This document shows, piece by piece, positions 1 through 11,178 of a DNA stretch of 64,000 nucleotides. The translations under genes and the position numbers were made by a program. The notes below the pieces were generated by a model, which made no database searches, was not told where the DNA came from, and saw nothing but the letters and a program-made list of their open reading frames with translations. Within the stretch, counting starts at the first letter, position 1; every line of letters starts with the position of its first letter. Source of the DNA: Daphnia carinata (lineage: Eukaryota > Arthropoda > Branchiopoda > Diplostraca > Daphniidae); assembly GCF_022539665.2 (NCBI RefSeq), contig NC_081336.1:1240001-1304000 (forward strand), in the 5' to 3' direction.

Positions 1-71
1 TCAAGTCTCTTTGAATTTTTCCATTAATTAACGCGAAGAATTTATGTAACTTTTTAAATCTATTGGGCCAG

Positions 72-1048
72 CTCCTCAAAAAAGCTTCTCGAGAGGCTAA
101 AGTGGCTTGCGGCATCAGCTCGGCCAGCGACCCGTGGAGCACTCCAATCAATGCCACGTTAACTACCCTTTCGACCCGGTTGGGAACGTCCGCCCAACGA
201 GCTCGGGGTTACCTTGACAAGATCGCTAAAGTAAGAACTATCACAATCTTCATAACTGAATATTACCTTGAAGCGTGAATTCCAAAAATTAACACAAATA
301 TTCTGCTTCTCAAAATGTTTGAAGTTGGTCCAAATGGCAAGTTGGGCAGGCAGCCCCAGCTATCGAGAGAAGGCTCTTTTACGTTGTCAGCAAGCTCATC
401 GGCTTCTGGGTGAGGCTATTAAGAAAGAACATTTAGATTGGATCGATAAAGTTCACGTCGAAATAGCGTTCAATATGAACGCATCTCTCCATAAATTCGC
501 CGTGCGACGTCATTTCAAACGCCCTGATTGGATTCAGTGTAACCTTGATGGGTATACGAAAAATAGGAAAAAATTTTGGTGGTCATTTAACATAAACGAA
601 TTCTACCTCTTTCTGTGTATTGTAGAATTGTCTTTCAAGTAGTCCAAGCGTCCGAAAGCTGGGACCGACTTCTCCTCGAACTTCCTGGCCAAGTTACACC
701 GCTGTGGAATGAGCGGAATGAGCTTCGGAACGTACACGGATCCGTCTGCGCTATGTGCTATTATTACAATTACATTGTTCAAGGTACAAGCATGCTTGTT
801 ATTTCAACTTCGTGGACGCTTCAAACAAACCGGGTCAATAACTGTTTTTTTCCATAATTTTAGAATTGGAAATACTAGACAAAGATTTATACCGTGAAGC
901 ATTGGTTAAGCTCGAAAAGGCGGTCCAGCCCTGTTTAATCAGCACTACCTGGAAACAATTGATCTTAGTGAAAAGGGTGGTAACGTCGGTTTTCTTCGCC
1001 ATGGAGGAAGTTGTTCAAGACCTAGTGCAACGTTTTGCCGCAACATAA
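72..1048 (+). pseudogene. Dynein heavy chain tail fragment, 5'-partial and truncated
   Basis: Four exons join in frame: 72-230, 325-551, 626-783 and 864-1048, all with GT-AG borders. The left end probably continues outside the window. The protein resembles the N-terminal tail (DHC_N1) of dynein heavy chains: a RPDWIQCNLDG stretch, then WDRLLLELPGQV, NERNELRNVHGSV, a YYNYIV segment, and a conserved-looking end with LEKAVQPCL and TTWK. In a dynein this tail precedes a motor of more than 3000 residues. Here the frame closes at TAA 1046-1048 and the stop codon of convergent mRpL4 lies 117 bp further on, so no motor can follow. I infer a truncated relic or a tail-only gene. The family call rests on pattern memory and is moderate; the reading frame and splice sites are seen directly. 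Confidence 0.45.
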
Positions 1049-1164
1049 TCTGTTTTTGGCTGGTAAATGCTCTTCTCTGTGAGGGGTTTTCAAATCTCTT
1101 TATTAAGGAATGAAAACATGAAAATATAATTACTTTCCAACAGGGACTACAATTAGACAGCAGC

Positions 1165-2537
1165 CTATACGGAATCTAGTCTATATTTCTGCCCAGCTGA
1201 AGCGGCGTCATTGCGATTCAGATGGAACAGAAGCCGCTCTTCAATACGCTCAACGGCTGCAAGAGTCAAGACTAATGTGTGGTGTTTCAGCATACTGTAC
1301 ACGTTTAGACCTTTTAGAAAACAGACATTAGCTGATGAATAAACACAATGATTAATTATAACATCATTACCATAGACAGGCATGAGATTGTAATGACCAT
1401 ACAAATCCGATGCTGCAGTGATGTTTAAGGGCATGATGTCATTGCTATATAAATGGATGGATGAGCATTGCTTATAGGAAAGCTATGAAAAAAATTTAAT
1501 ACTTACTCATCCACGAACAAAACAGCCGGTCCCCAACCTCGTTCTTCGACGAGCTTTTCCAAATATGATGGATCATCTGTCGGTATGTCTAACGAATCTA
1601 CAACGTGCAGATCATCCTAAAGCAGAGACAATTTCTTGAGAGATATTCTTAAGGCATGGTTTGAAAAAATTACTTGAGCGAGCTTCGCAGAGAGAGTAGA
1701 TCGAAGTCCATTGAGCCGCGTGTTAAAGCCTAACATATAAAAATACGGTGTGGGAGATCGCGGACCGTGAACAATCCCACCACCTTTCCAAATGGGAGAA
1801 CGGATTGATCCGTGCCGGGATCTACCACTGCCTTTTTGCGGCCGGGGCTTCTTACCACCTCCCCTTACTTCGTACCTCACTTTCGTGTTAGCGTAGGACT
1901 ACATGAGAATGTAAATAAATTTTACCAATCTTGCAGATAAAAGAGTTTTCAATGATGATCGTACCACATGGCGATATAGTTGTTGCCACCTAACATTTTC
2001 ATGAATGATATCCACTCTAGGACGTTCAGCAAACACTTCTGGATGCAAGTCAATTAGCCCCAATTTTTCTTCCTCAACTGTATCCATGTTTGATACCCAC
2101 ACTTGGCGTGGAGCCTTAAATTTGGGAGTAAAAGCTAATTTTCTTGAATATATGATGGGTAAAGGTGGCCTCATTGTAGTTGGCAACTGTTCTTCGTCTA
2201 AAAATGGATAGGCAAAATATGTTTTGCTTTTTATTTAATGGATTTATGAGTTTTTTTATAAATAGCATACCATTTGTTAGTGAGGTTTCCAATCTTTCTT
2301 GGAAGAGGGCTGCATTGGTGTGAATTGCCTTTCAATTGAAAAAAAACAAAACAGGTTAGACGGCAAAGAAGGTTATGTTTTTATTTCCAACGATCAAATA
2401 TTTTCCCTGAAATTTGAAACGACAATTTTTCCAGATTGTTTAAATTCAAAACGTACTACCTTAGACGAGACAAAGAAGCATCGTGTTATTCGAAGGGACA
2501 ATTCCGTGACTGTCTTATTGATGATCTTTGTAGCCAT
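1165..2537 (-). CDS. mRpL4: Mitochondrial large ribosomal subunit protein uL4m
   Basis: Six exons (5' to 3' on the minus strand): 2537-2460, 2328-2271, 2197-1965, 1898-1674, 1616-1507 and 1444-1165. They sum to 984 nt, 327 residues. The first exon encodes a basic, hydroxylated leader (MATKIINK...RCFFVSSK) fitting a mitochondrial presequence. The middle carries the L4 signature [20 protein letters not shown] followed by [12 protein letters not shown], and the end has [16 protein letters not shown], both very close to vertebrate MRPL4. The product binds 23S-like rRNA near the exit tunnel of the mitoribosome. The exon 2 acceptor has a weak final tract but is the only one that keeps the frame. 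The gene is tail-to-tail with the dynein fragment and head-to-head with CYB5R4 across 1.7 kb. Confidence 0.93.
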
Positions 2538-4254
2538 TTCTTTTATTGTAGTTTTCGACTATTCGGTTTTTGACTAAAATACTATTACAAGTTGGCTTTC
2601 ATAATTTCCTTTTATCCTCGAGAATACGACAACTTCCCAAAGTCACGATGTCGGCTTTCTGCCGCGAACATCAAACGTCGTCTGCTTTCTAACAAAACAT
2701 TACAAAATTCGAGAACATATGCAAATCAACTATTGTGCCAAGGAAAAACATGATGAATTGAACAGTTAAAATGAAAAATTGAATCTTCAGCCCAAAAACT
2801 TCATTTAAATTTATTTAAGCTCTTAACGAGCTTAAATTGATTTAAAATGTCACGTGTAAAACAGAGTGGCAAGGTTGGCGCCCATATAGTAGTTCTGCAG
2901 ACGAAGATTTTGAGACTTGAAATCGTGTTTGAGACTCTTGTTATTCCTTATTCTTTAAATTGTGTTTAAATTCAGTGTTGTGTTGTTGAAAAGATGGATC
3001 AATTTGAGTTCTGTAAAAGTACGATTAGAAAAGTATGACCTGAAAATAAGTAGGTTAACAATGACACAAAAATACTTAATTTTACGTATTCATGGGAAGT
3101 TATACCCGAGTCGGTGCATATCTATTATCTAGTACGGATCTTTCGTTGAAATCGACTTAAGGGATACTCGTCGAATACATAGGAAAAGGAATCAAACTAG
3201 TGCATATGTTTGTGGAACCTCACATTAAAATTGTAAGCTGAAGTTCAAAATGGAATATCTGAATGTATCAACAGCTTCTGCCACAGGTTTGTTCTTTTTT
3301 CTTTACATTTAGTTTTTATTACATCATTTCACATACATTAGATTTAATAGTCTTTGGGTTTATAAAAGAGTGTGAATGAAGTTTGAGAAGGTCACATTCC
3401 CTGGTTCGTATAGATTATATAGGTACCTATGCTGAGCCAACATTGTTCAAGATTGCAACTTATAGTTGAAAGAGTCTGTTCTGAAATGTTTTACACATGT
3501 GTGTTTTAGAGTAACATGATTTTAATCTCCTGGGATTTTAACATAGCTATTTTTAACATGTCTCTTCTTAAATCAATACTTTTTAATTATTGATCTACCT
3601 CCACTACAGTTCTTTCGCCAAGCGCTGTCAAGGCTTAAAATATTCTTGAAACTGCGATTTCTTATGTAGCCACCGCATTTAGCTTTCCTACTTAAGCCCA
3701 ACCGCGAACGGTCGGATTTTCACTCGCTAGGAAGAATCCTGTGTGAGCGCTTTGTACTTTTAACGAAGCTTTTTGGGGTAACGATCGATATAATCCCTGT
3801 GACTAGGGCCCATTCAAAAGTAAACGAAGCTAATTAGATTCTCGTGAAAATTTGGTCGGAAGTAACGTGGTATATAAAACTGCTTTGTTAAGACCGAATC
3901 GTGTTTTTTTTTTCTTTGTAAAATTAGAGCTTTGATGAAATCCGGTAAGCGCCAGGATGAAAGAAGAATTTCCGTTTAGGGACTGGTTAAATTGATTCCA
4001 ATTATCTATTATATCTGATCAAAAGGGACAAAGAAACTATTGATCTAGAGGGAGTTGCGCATCCCTCGTAGTACCTCCTACTTCTCTTTTTTGACCATCC
4101 CCTTTTTTGCGATCCGGTGTCTTCCAAGACTTTCGTGGCGGAGGTTGTGCACGCTCCTTAGCACTAAAGCCATGAAAGACTTGGACGGAATCGGCTATTC
4201 TTGAGCCAGTCTTGACACAAGCCGCCCAGTCACTGCATCTCTAACAAGGAAATC
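2538..4254. other. Intergenic stretch between divergent mRpL4 and CYB5R4
   Basis: There is no convincing coding sequence. It must contain the promoters of mRpL4 (leftward) and CYB5R4 (rightward). A tiny ATG-led open stretch at 3250-3285 ends at a GTTTGT donor-like site and could be part of a 5' leader exon of the CYB5R4 transcript, but nothing proves it. Confidence 0.4.
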
Positions 4255-6184
4255 ATGTTTAATCAGTCTGAATCCTCCGTAACAGGCAATCCGCGCAACA
4301 AGACCGCGCTAAAACCGGGTCGTTCGCTGATGGATTGGATCAAGTTGACAAATTCAACGAAGGATCTCAGCGGCAACGGAAATCGGTTAAGGGATATCAC
4401 TTTAGACGAACTCGCACAACATAAAAACAAAAATGACGCTTGGCTAGCCATTAGAGGTTTGGCATATCTTTTTGATGCTATTTTTTCTTTTTCCATCCTA
4501 AAATGATTATTTTTTTTTTTAATAGGTATGGTATACAACGTGTCGTCGTATTTCGAATTTCATCCTGGTGGAGAAGAAGAACTGATGCGAGGCGTCGGGA
4601 TTGACGCTACGGATTTGTTCGATCAAGTCCATAAGTGGGTAAACTACGAATCGATGTTGAAGAAGTGCCTCGTCGGACGATTGAAAACAGACTCAATGCT
4701 GCCTCCAGTCAAGCGTCCTCAAAGCAAACCTGCTGTTGGCAAGAATCTGTCCATGCCTCCTACTTTTCAGCCGTTATCGGCGTCTTCCGCTGGAATGGTG
4801 ACCACCGATTGGATGCAGAATTCGACCACCGTCACCATAGTCCTTTATACTCGCCAGAAAGGTCTTGACGCACGTAGAATATCGACTTCTATTGATGGAA
4901 ATCTCTTTCATACTCGGATCTACAGCGACGATTGGTTGCACTACTTCGATTGTCAAATCCGCTTAGCTGAAGATGTCCATCCTTTTTGTAAGCCAACAGT
5001 CTCTTTGACAACGGGTAAAGTAGAATTAGTACTCCACAAAAAGCAAATCGCGCACCATTGGCAGAAACTAGGCGATGTAGAGAAGGTTAGCCAAGGCTTC
5101 CAGCCGTTAAGCCAAGCTCCGCCTTTCTTCCGTCGTTGTGTATTAACACGCAAGTCGCGTGTTAATCATAACGTGTTTTTATGTACTCTGACGTTCCCCA
5201 CGGGTCAAAACTTCCACGTTCCTGTGGGTTGGCACGTGCAGCTAAAACTTTGTTTGGAAGGTAATTGCGTCTACGTGATCAAATGACTTTTAAAGAAATA
5301 GCTAGACATGCAATATTTACTTTCTATCCAATCATCAGATGGCAGTGAAGTGATCCGCAGCTACACCCCTATCACTTCCACGCTATCTTCGTGCGAGACA
5401 ACAGACTGCCCTTCCATAAGTGAGTCGCCAATTGCACTCCATTTTCTCATCAAAATATACCCGAACGGACCATTCACGTCAGTATTGGATCGATTGTCTG
5501 AGGGTAGCAGTTCGATTGAAGTGAGCAATCCAATCGGGAACTTTGTTGGATCGCAATTAGAAGGAAAGAACCTCATAGCTATTGCTGCCGGAACGGGGAT
5601 CACGCCATTGATGCGCGTCGCTATCGATGTCCTACGAAATAACAGGTGCCTTTTACCTTGTAACCTATTAACCTATGATTGGATTCAAATACTTCTCTTG
5701 TTTTAATAAGCCGGGTTTCTTTGCTGTTCTTCAATCGAACCAAAGATGATATCATCTGGAAAGAAGAATTTCAAGAACTCGAATTAAAATATCCAGACAA
5801 GTAAGAAATAACTATTTTGGTCTCTTCCTTTGATTAGCTATAAAAATGGATCTTGGACAGGTTTAAATTGTGGAATGTGTTGTCTGAGCCGGATGACGAA
5901 TGGCCTGGTCTTCGGGGTCGAATCAGCAAGTCCATATTAGCCACCACTATTTTAAGTGGAGACTACCATGATGTTGGTTCGAGTTTTGCGTGTGTCTGTG
6001 GACCGTCTGACTTTACCTTGGAGACACTAAGGTATATCTTTAAAAAAATATACATCTTGTGTATACAAAATTCCCTGTCATAGTTTTTAAAAAGAATTAC
6101 GAATGTTTATTATCATTTTTTTCTTACAGATTGCTTGATTCTGTGGGATACACACAAGAGACGGTCCATGCGTTTTCAGGTTAA
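4255..6184 (+). CDS. CYB5R4: Cytochrome b5 reductase 4 (Ncb5or), flavohemoprotein
   Basis: Six exons: 4255-4456, 4526-5260, 5339-5645, 5711-5800, 5861-6031 and 6130-6184; 519 residues against about 521 in human. Three domains follow in order. A cytochrome b5 domain begins near residue 50, with heme-ligand motif HPGGEEELM at His80 and the second ligand His103 in FDQVHKWVNYESML. A CS/p23-like domain starts with TTDWMQNS near residue 165. A C-terminal NADH-cytochrome b5 reductase domain carries FAD motif RSYTPI, NAD motif AAGTGITPLMR and a VCGPSDF end motif. The N-terminal LKPGRSLMDWI is diagnostic for this family. In animals it is an ER reductase passing electrons from NAD(P)H to heme in lipid metabolism. 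Only 10 bp separate its stop from that of convergent TAF13. Confidence 0.95.
6106..6111 (-). terminator. Candidate poly(A) signal for TAF13
   Basis: AATAAA on the minus strand, about 85 bp past the TAF13 stop and inside the last intron of CYB5R4. Use of this site would make the TAF13 mRNA antisense to the last CYB5R4 exon. Confidence 0.5.
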
Positions 6185-6194
6185 CCCAAGAGAA

Positions 6195-7019
6195 TTAAGA
6201 AACGCCTGCGTATTTAACTTCATCAAAAGCTTTACGGGCCTTCTTCAACTCCTCGTTCATCGTTAGGAGGTCTTTGACGCGGGCGAACTTGCGCATGTCT
6301 TTACGGACCAAAAAGACAATGTCTTCTACTTGAACACGGCCTGTCCGTCCCGTTTCCATTGCCTTGTGTGTCTGCAATAGTAATAAAACAAATGTTCCAT
6401 TACAAATGAAACCATCAGCTATGCATAAGACTCAGAATTTGTTTTACTCTAGTCATTGTAGCCATAACCTTGATAAAATACAATTTGGTTTCTTGAGCAC
6501 TACTGTTTTTGTCAAATCTACGGAATCTTGATAAAAACTTTAAAAAGAACACAATCCAAAGTAACTGAAAAGAAATACTAACCGTTTCTGTGATGTATTC
6601 AATGACAAGATCTTCTAGTAGATCCACACTTTCTGTATAGGGATTTTGATCGTCACCAAAGCCAAACATCATGCAGCGAAGTTCCTTGCTGAAAAGACGT
6701 TTTCTCCCTGAAGAAGTTGATCCATACTGCAACTCTGGCTCATCATCATCAAACTAGAATCACACAAATATTTTATAAACTAGATTTAACTAATATTTTC
6801 AAAGTGAATAGCAAAATAACAGCAGAAATTCTTTTAAAGCTTGGGCACTGTAAATTCATTACACTGGAAGACCGGAGCCTTTAACTACAATAAACAAAAT
6901 TTTTTCGTGACTTGAAATATTACCTGGTCGAAGTTTTCGTCGGGATTTTCCCGTTCTTTGCTATCTCTTTCTTTCTGGGGCGATGACGTTAAAGAGGTAT
7001 TTAAAGAAGGAGAAGACAT
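6195..7019 (-). CDS. TAF13: Transcription initiation factor TFIID subunit 13
   Basis: Three exons on the minus strand: 7019-6924, 6753-6583 and 6371-6195; 147 residues. After an acidic, low-complexity N-terminus of about 45 residues comes the TAF13 histone-fold domain. KRLFSKELRCMMFGFGDD, QNPYTESVDLLEDLV and GRVQVEDIVFLVRKD are nearly identical to human, as is the end motif FARVKDLLTMNEELKKARKAF. TAF13 pairs with TAF11 through the histone fold and sits in TFIID close to TBP. The ATG at 7019 opens a short leader of ordinary composition for this family. It shares a 448-bp head-to-head intergenic region with the oxygenase-like gene at 7468. Confidence 0.97.
6382..6387 (+). terminator. Candidate poly(A) signal for CYB5R4
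   Basis: AATAAA about 200 bp past the CYB5R4 stop, inside the last intron of TAF13. If used, the CYB5R4 3' UTR covers the whole last TAF13 exon in antisense. Confidence 0.4.
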
Positions 7020-7467
7020 TTGAAAAACCAAAGAACTTGCCTGAATTTACAGCATATGCAGTACTTATACTTTACTGTCTCCGTCGTCTGCATACAAAAT
7101 GTCTACCTTTGAAACTTGGAAGAAGTATAAAAAAATAACGGCAGATGGCTGGGAGGTAAACAAACAGACCTTGAATTCGTGAAGGAACAAGTTTTAAAGG
7201 TTGTTTTCGTCTAATAAACGTTTCCTTTACCTGGGTAGGTAGATATTTTTTCGGATATTGAATTGAAATCGTACTGGACAAACATTGTATGACAGAAAAA
7301 AAAACTTGAGATACCGGATTAGTGAGAATTCAGAACTGTAACTCAACTTCTCCAGTTTTTCTTTTTTAGATGACCAAAATTAATGTTTTTCACTAATCTA
7401 GGAGCAATGTGCCAGGCAACCTGTATAGTGGAACAGTAAATCTGTATCCTAAACTTACTTTAAAAAA
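7020..7467. promoter_or_regulatory. Head-to-head promoter region, TAF13 / oxygenase-like gene
   Basis: 448 bp between two divergent start codons, with no open frame of note. Both promoters should lie here. I see no clear TATA box placed for either gene. The ATG at 7468 has an A-rich context (AAAAAATGG). Confidence 0.5.
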
Positions 7468-8807
7468 ATGGTGATAGACAACACTTCTGCTAGTCATGAG
7501 GTCGAGTTGTGTGAAGAAGAAATGGAAGAAGTCATGAAGAAGTTGATTGAAGGCCAGCATTTCCTAGTGAACTTAGGAGAGGATATCCCAACTGGAACTC
7601 CACCTTGGTTTGATGAGAAGAAATTTGAAGCTGGAAAACAGTTTGTGAAAAAATATTACGGGTACTTGAAGTTAATTCTAAATCTTAAATTATTGACATG
7701 TCATTAATGCAATTGGTATAGTGGTATCTTTTTTTGTCACCTTGTTTCACTAATTATGATGCTGTATTCGCCGCAAGTGCTTAAACCGCTAATCTTTACG
7801 GAAAAATCGGAAACTCCTAAAAAATCTTACCGGAGATACCTTAGTACGACAATTCACGTCATCAGTTGGTACATGGGCGATATGTGGCAAACTGATAGCA
7901 AAGCTCGCCGAAGTCTTCGATTGGTACGACAATATCACACGGATACTGCGACACGTCTCAATTCTGTTGAGATTCGTCCGTCAGTCGACAACACGGATAT
8001 CACTCAATGCGGCCTTCCGCTTCATAAAGGCCATCCAATACTTGAGGTGTTACAGAAGGACTTCAGCTCCATTCCTAATTGCCCGTTCTTGTCTCAGTTA
8101 AATGGGAACTATAAAAACACGGATGTTTTCCCTGTTCAGCAGATCCCATATCTTAATCAGGTAAGTCACCATCTTCTCTATGCAATTATTCTTCTGCATC
8201 CAAAACAACTAACATTGGTGTTGGGCAGCTGGACATGAGTGGAACGCAGTTTGCCTTTATGGGACTCGTTTTGCTACATCCAGAGAAATTTGGTATTTCT
8301 CGCGCCACTGAAAGTGAACTGGAGGGATTTGTTCATATCTGGCGTTGTATTGGCTGGATTCTTGGAATCGACGATCGCTTCAATTTTTGTCGATTGGATA
8401 GTTTGCCGCAAGCCCGTCGCTGGACCCGTTACTTTGCAGACAAACTAGTTTGCCCGTTAATGAAAATGTCAGTCACAGCAGAATACGAACATATGGGCCG
8501 AGCTGTGGCAGACGGTGCCCGATGTTATACAGGCGTTTCTTATGAAACATTTTATCTCTTCATCGCTTGGGTACTTGATCTCCAAATGCCTCAACTTGAA
8601 AAACATGCCTCCCTCGCCGATAAGTTCAGCTTTCGCAAGTTAACCTACTTCTTTGGTGTCATTGGCAACCTCCCTTTTGGAAATTACATTGTTAACGGTG
8701 TCATTTACTTCACTCTGAAGCTCATAATCGATCCACCTCGCTTCTGGCCTAGAAGGTTTCGTCCGCCGATGATCAAAGGCTTGAAAGAGTTATGGGTCCA
8801 CACCTGA
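7468..8807 (+). CDS. ER-type mpaB/rubber-oxygenase-like (DUF2236) protein
   Basis: Three exons: 7468-7661, 7722-8160 and 8229-8807; 403 residues. The exon 2 start at 7722 gives the hydrophobic stretch GGIFFCHLVSLIMMLYSPQ, which fits this family better than any later start. Conserved-looking features are a His in TTIHVISWYMGDMW (near residue 110), the following RRSLRLVRQYH (His near 136), and the C-terminal block FVHIWRCIGWILGIDD followed by RFNFCRL. The family contains bacterial latex-clearing oxygenases and the fungal ER-bound MpaB; the His residues contact a heme-type cofactor in studied members. Arthropods carry several uncharacterised paralogs, so substrate and role are unknown. Hydrophobic helices near residues 68-85 and around 310-340 suggest membrane association. 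A poly(A) signal lies at 9121. Confidence 0.8.
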
Positions 8808-9315
8808 ATCTAGTGAATAACAATAGTCACATATTAGAACCATTATGTTTCTATAGGCTAGTCATCGTCTTTTTGTTATTAGAACTGTTGACACAAATTG
8901 GCTGTTTCAAAATACAAAGATGTAACAGTTATTACCTTTTCTCTGATTCCTCGGCTTTTAATACGTTGATGAATGTCGACTTTTTTGTCTGTTTTCAAAC
9001 CGTGTTATTAGCGAATTTCCTAATTAACCGAAGAAATTTCATTAATCTGCAATTTGAACATTACGATTAAAATGACAAAGAAATAGTAATTAAGTTTGAA
9101 TATCGATTTTTAAAATCCATAATAAAGTTATCTGGAAAGTATCTGGTAAATACCTCTCTGCTTTTGGTGCTCGGGCAATCCTTTTAATATTTGGACCAAG
9201 TGTACTTCACGGCAATATTCGTTGATTTCCTGGAATTTTAGCAGATTGAAACTAATCCAATTACAAGAGAGATTCACAGATCATCGAGAAAGTTTTCTAC
9301 CAACGTCTCGATACG
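8808..9315. other. Spacer between oxygenase-like and FEM-1-like genes
   Basis: AT-rich stretch holding the 3' UTR of the upstream gene, with AATAAA at 9121-9126, and the promoter of the next gene, transcribed in the same direction. No supportable coding sequence; an in-phase frame at 8792-9070 is a shadow. Confidence 0.5.
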
Positions 9316-11178
9316 ATGGCTCTTTTAATTGCTTGTAAGAACGGCCAGCTCCAAGAAGTTCGGCATCTTGTTGAACAACGCGGAATGGACGTTAATCAAC
9401 CCGGCAATCTCATGTGGGAAGAAGAATGTTACGAACAAGTTCTAGCTTTACCTCTGCATACCGCTGTTATCGCCGGACATTTGAACGTGGTACAGTATCT
9501 CGTCGAGGACTGTAAAGCTCAGATAAACATGAAAAGCCAATCCAAAGTGATGTTCCAGAATCTCTTCCTAGATAAAGGGCTAACTCCTCTTCACATTGCC
9601 GTCATTCATTTGGCTGATCAAGTTCAAAAAGACGTCATCCGTTGCCTGGTGAAAAACGGTGCAGATCTCTCCGCATATGACAGGAACGGTAATCCTTGCT
9701 GGGCGCTGACATTCGACGTCGATGTAACAAAACTTCTGATTGAACTTGGCATGGACATCCATGAGACGACGAATGACTGGTCGGAGACGATTGTTGATGT
9801 ATGGGCCTGCTCACCGGATCCGCGTTCAATCGAAGTGATGCAGCTGTTGCTAAACAAAGGCGCTGATTTCCATAAAAGAGACTATGAAGGATTGACTCCT
9901 CTGATGCTGGCCGCAATAGGCGCAAATGGTGAACCAAATTGGCCAGTATTCGAATTCATTTTAACACAAGAAGAGCAACCCTTTGGTAGGCCTGATAAGA
10001 TTGTCGCACTCGAATTATGCGGTGCTTTTTACATCAACGCCGGGGATTCGGGATTTGGGTTGACGTGCTGGAGGATGGCCATGGGTTTCCGCTTTGATGT
10101 GACGCCTGTCTTGCCTAAGCCTACTACAGTTCGGTCTGAAGTGGCTAGCAAGGCGTTGGACGCTTCAGAAGTGGAAACACCCGAACAACTGGAAGAAATG
10201 GCTGTTTTCGATCCTGGTTCTTTGAGAGTGCAGGCTATATTGATTATTTATCGTATTCTTGGAATCAACAGCTACCAGACTTGGGAAAGTCTTACCACAT
10301 ACGCTCTCGATTGCTGGGCTTTAGGTGATGGGCGTCGTTTTCTGAACGTTTCCATGCTCGTTCTAGAGTGCAGCCAGTCGATAGAAGAGCCTCTTTGGAT
10401 TACAACTGTTGATACCATCCGTCGATTGGCGATGGCCTTCCACACTCTACGCAGGGAAGGATGCGATGCAGAAGACCGTGAACTTGTCTCATTTCCCAAT
10501 GTCATGGCTGTTCTTCGTTGCGCAGCTAACGAACTGCATCGTTCTGCAAATTCACACAACGACTATGACGATGGGGTAAGTTGTAACATTCTGCTGGACT
10601 GCGTGATTCAGCTGACCATTGTTCTCATTTCCTTGACTATGACAGACGATGAGAGTTTCGAGCTGAAACGTTGCTTGTATCAACTTGTCCGATTGGATGA
10701 AAGGAGCAGTCTCAATGGTTACAATCTTCTTTTGCTTGCCTGCTCATCGTCCAGCTATTATTTCAGTCCCCAGGAATTGGAAATGAATGGCAGTTCTGAT
10801 ATCTATGTTGGACAATTACCATCAGTTGAAGTTATCCGTGTTCTTTTGGAAGTAGGAGCTGATCCTGACTCCAAAGACGACATGGGTAACACGGGTCTTC
10901 ATGTCCTGGCAATAGCTGGTGAAACCTTCACATCACCCACGGTCCTAGCTTTATTCGAAGGCGGGGCTCATCTCGATCAGGCCAACGTGATGCGAGAGAC
11001 CATGGCCGATTTACTTCTTAAAGATTCACCCAGAGAGGCAAATACTATTCTTGTTACCCCACTGGAATTTCCATCACTCAAATGCCTTTCTGCTCGTGCT
11101 TTCCGACAGCAAAATGTATGCTGGCCCTTCGTCGATCTCGTCCCTTCAGGTTTCTACGATTTCATTCTTCAACATTGA
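9316..11178 (+). CDS. FEM-1-like ankyrin-repeat protein
   Basis: One uninterrupted frame of 620 residues, close to the usual FEM1 length. Ankyrin repeats fill the first 230 residues (ACKNGQLQEVRHLVEQRG, LPLHTAVIAGHLNVVQYLVE, LTPLHIAVIHLADQ, LTPLMLAAIGANG). The FEM1-specific middle follows, with KIVALELCGAFYINAGD and a VQAILIIYRILGINSY block. Two more ankyrin repeats come near the end (VIRVLLEVGADPDSKDD), then the VHL-box-like close FPSLKCLSARAFRQQ, very like FEM1B. FEM1 proteins are substrate receptors of CUL2 E3 ligases, reading C-terminal degrons. The repeats are divergent from FEM1B, so this is a paralog rather than a clear ortholog. No intron is visible, suggesting a retrocopy or intron loss. 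AATAAA lies at 11215-11220. Confidence 0.85.
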   Translation: MALLIACKNGQLQEVRHLVEQRGMDVNQPGNLMWEEECYEQVLALPLHTAVIAGHLNVVQYLVEDCKAQINMKSQSKVMFQNLFLDKGLTPLHIAVIHLADQVQKDVIRCLVKNGADLSAYDRNGNPCWALTFDVDVTKLLIELGMDIHETTNDWSETIVDVWACSPDPRSIEVMQLLLNKGADFHKRDYEGLTPLMLAAIGANGEPNWPVFEFILTQEEQPFGRPDKIVALELCGAFYINAGDSGFGLTCWRMAMGFRFDVTPVLPKPTTVRSEVASKALDASEVETPEQLEEMAVFDPGSLRVQAILIIYRILGINSYQTWESLTTYALDCWALGDGRRFLNVSMLVLECSQSIEEPLWITTVDTIRRLAMAFHTLRREGCDAEDRELVSFPNVMAVLRCAANELHRSANSHNDYDDGVSCNILLDCVIQLTIVLISLTMTDDESFELKRCLYQLVRLDERSSLNGYNLLLLACSSSSYYFSPQELEMNGSSDIYVGQLPSVEVIRVLLEVGADPDSKDDMGNTGLHVLAIAGETFTSPTVLALFEGGAHLDQANVMRETMADLLLKDSPREANTILVTPLEFPSLKCLSARAFRQQNVCWPFVDLVPSGFYDFILQH

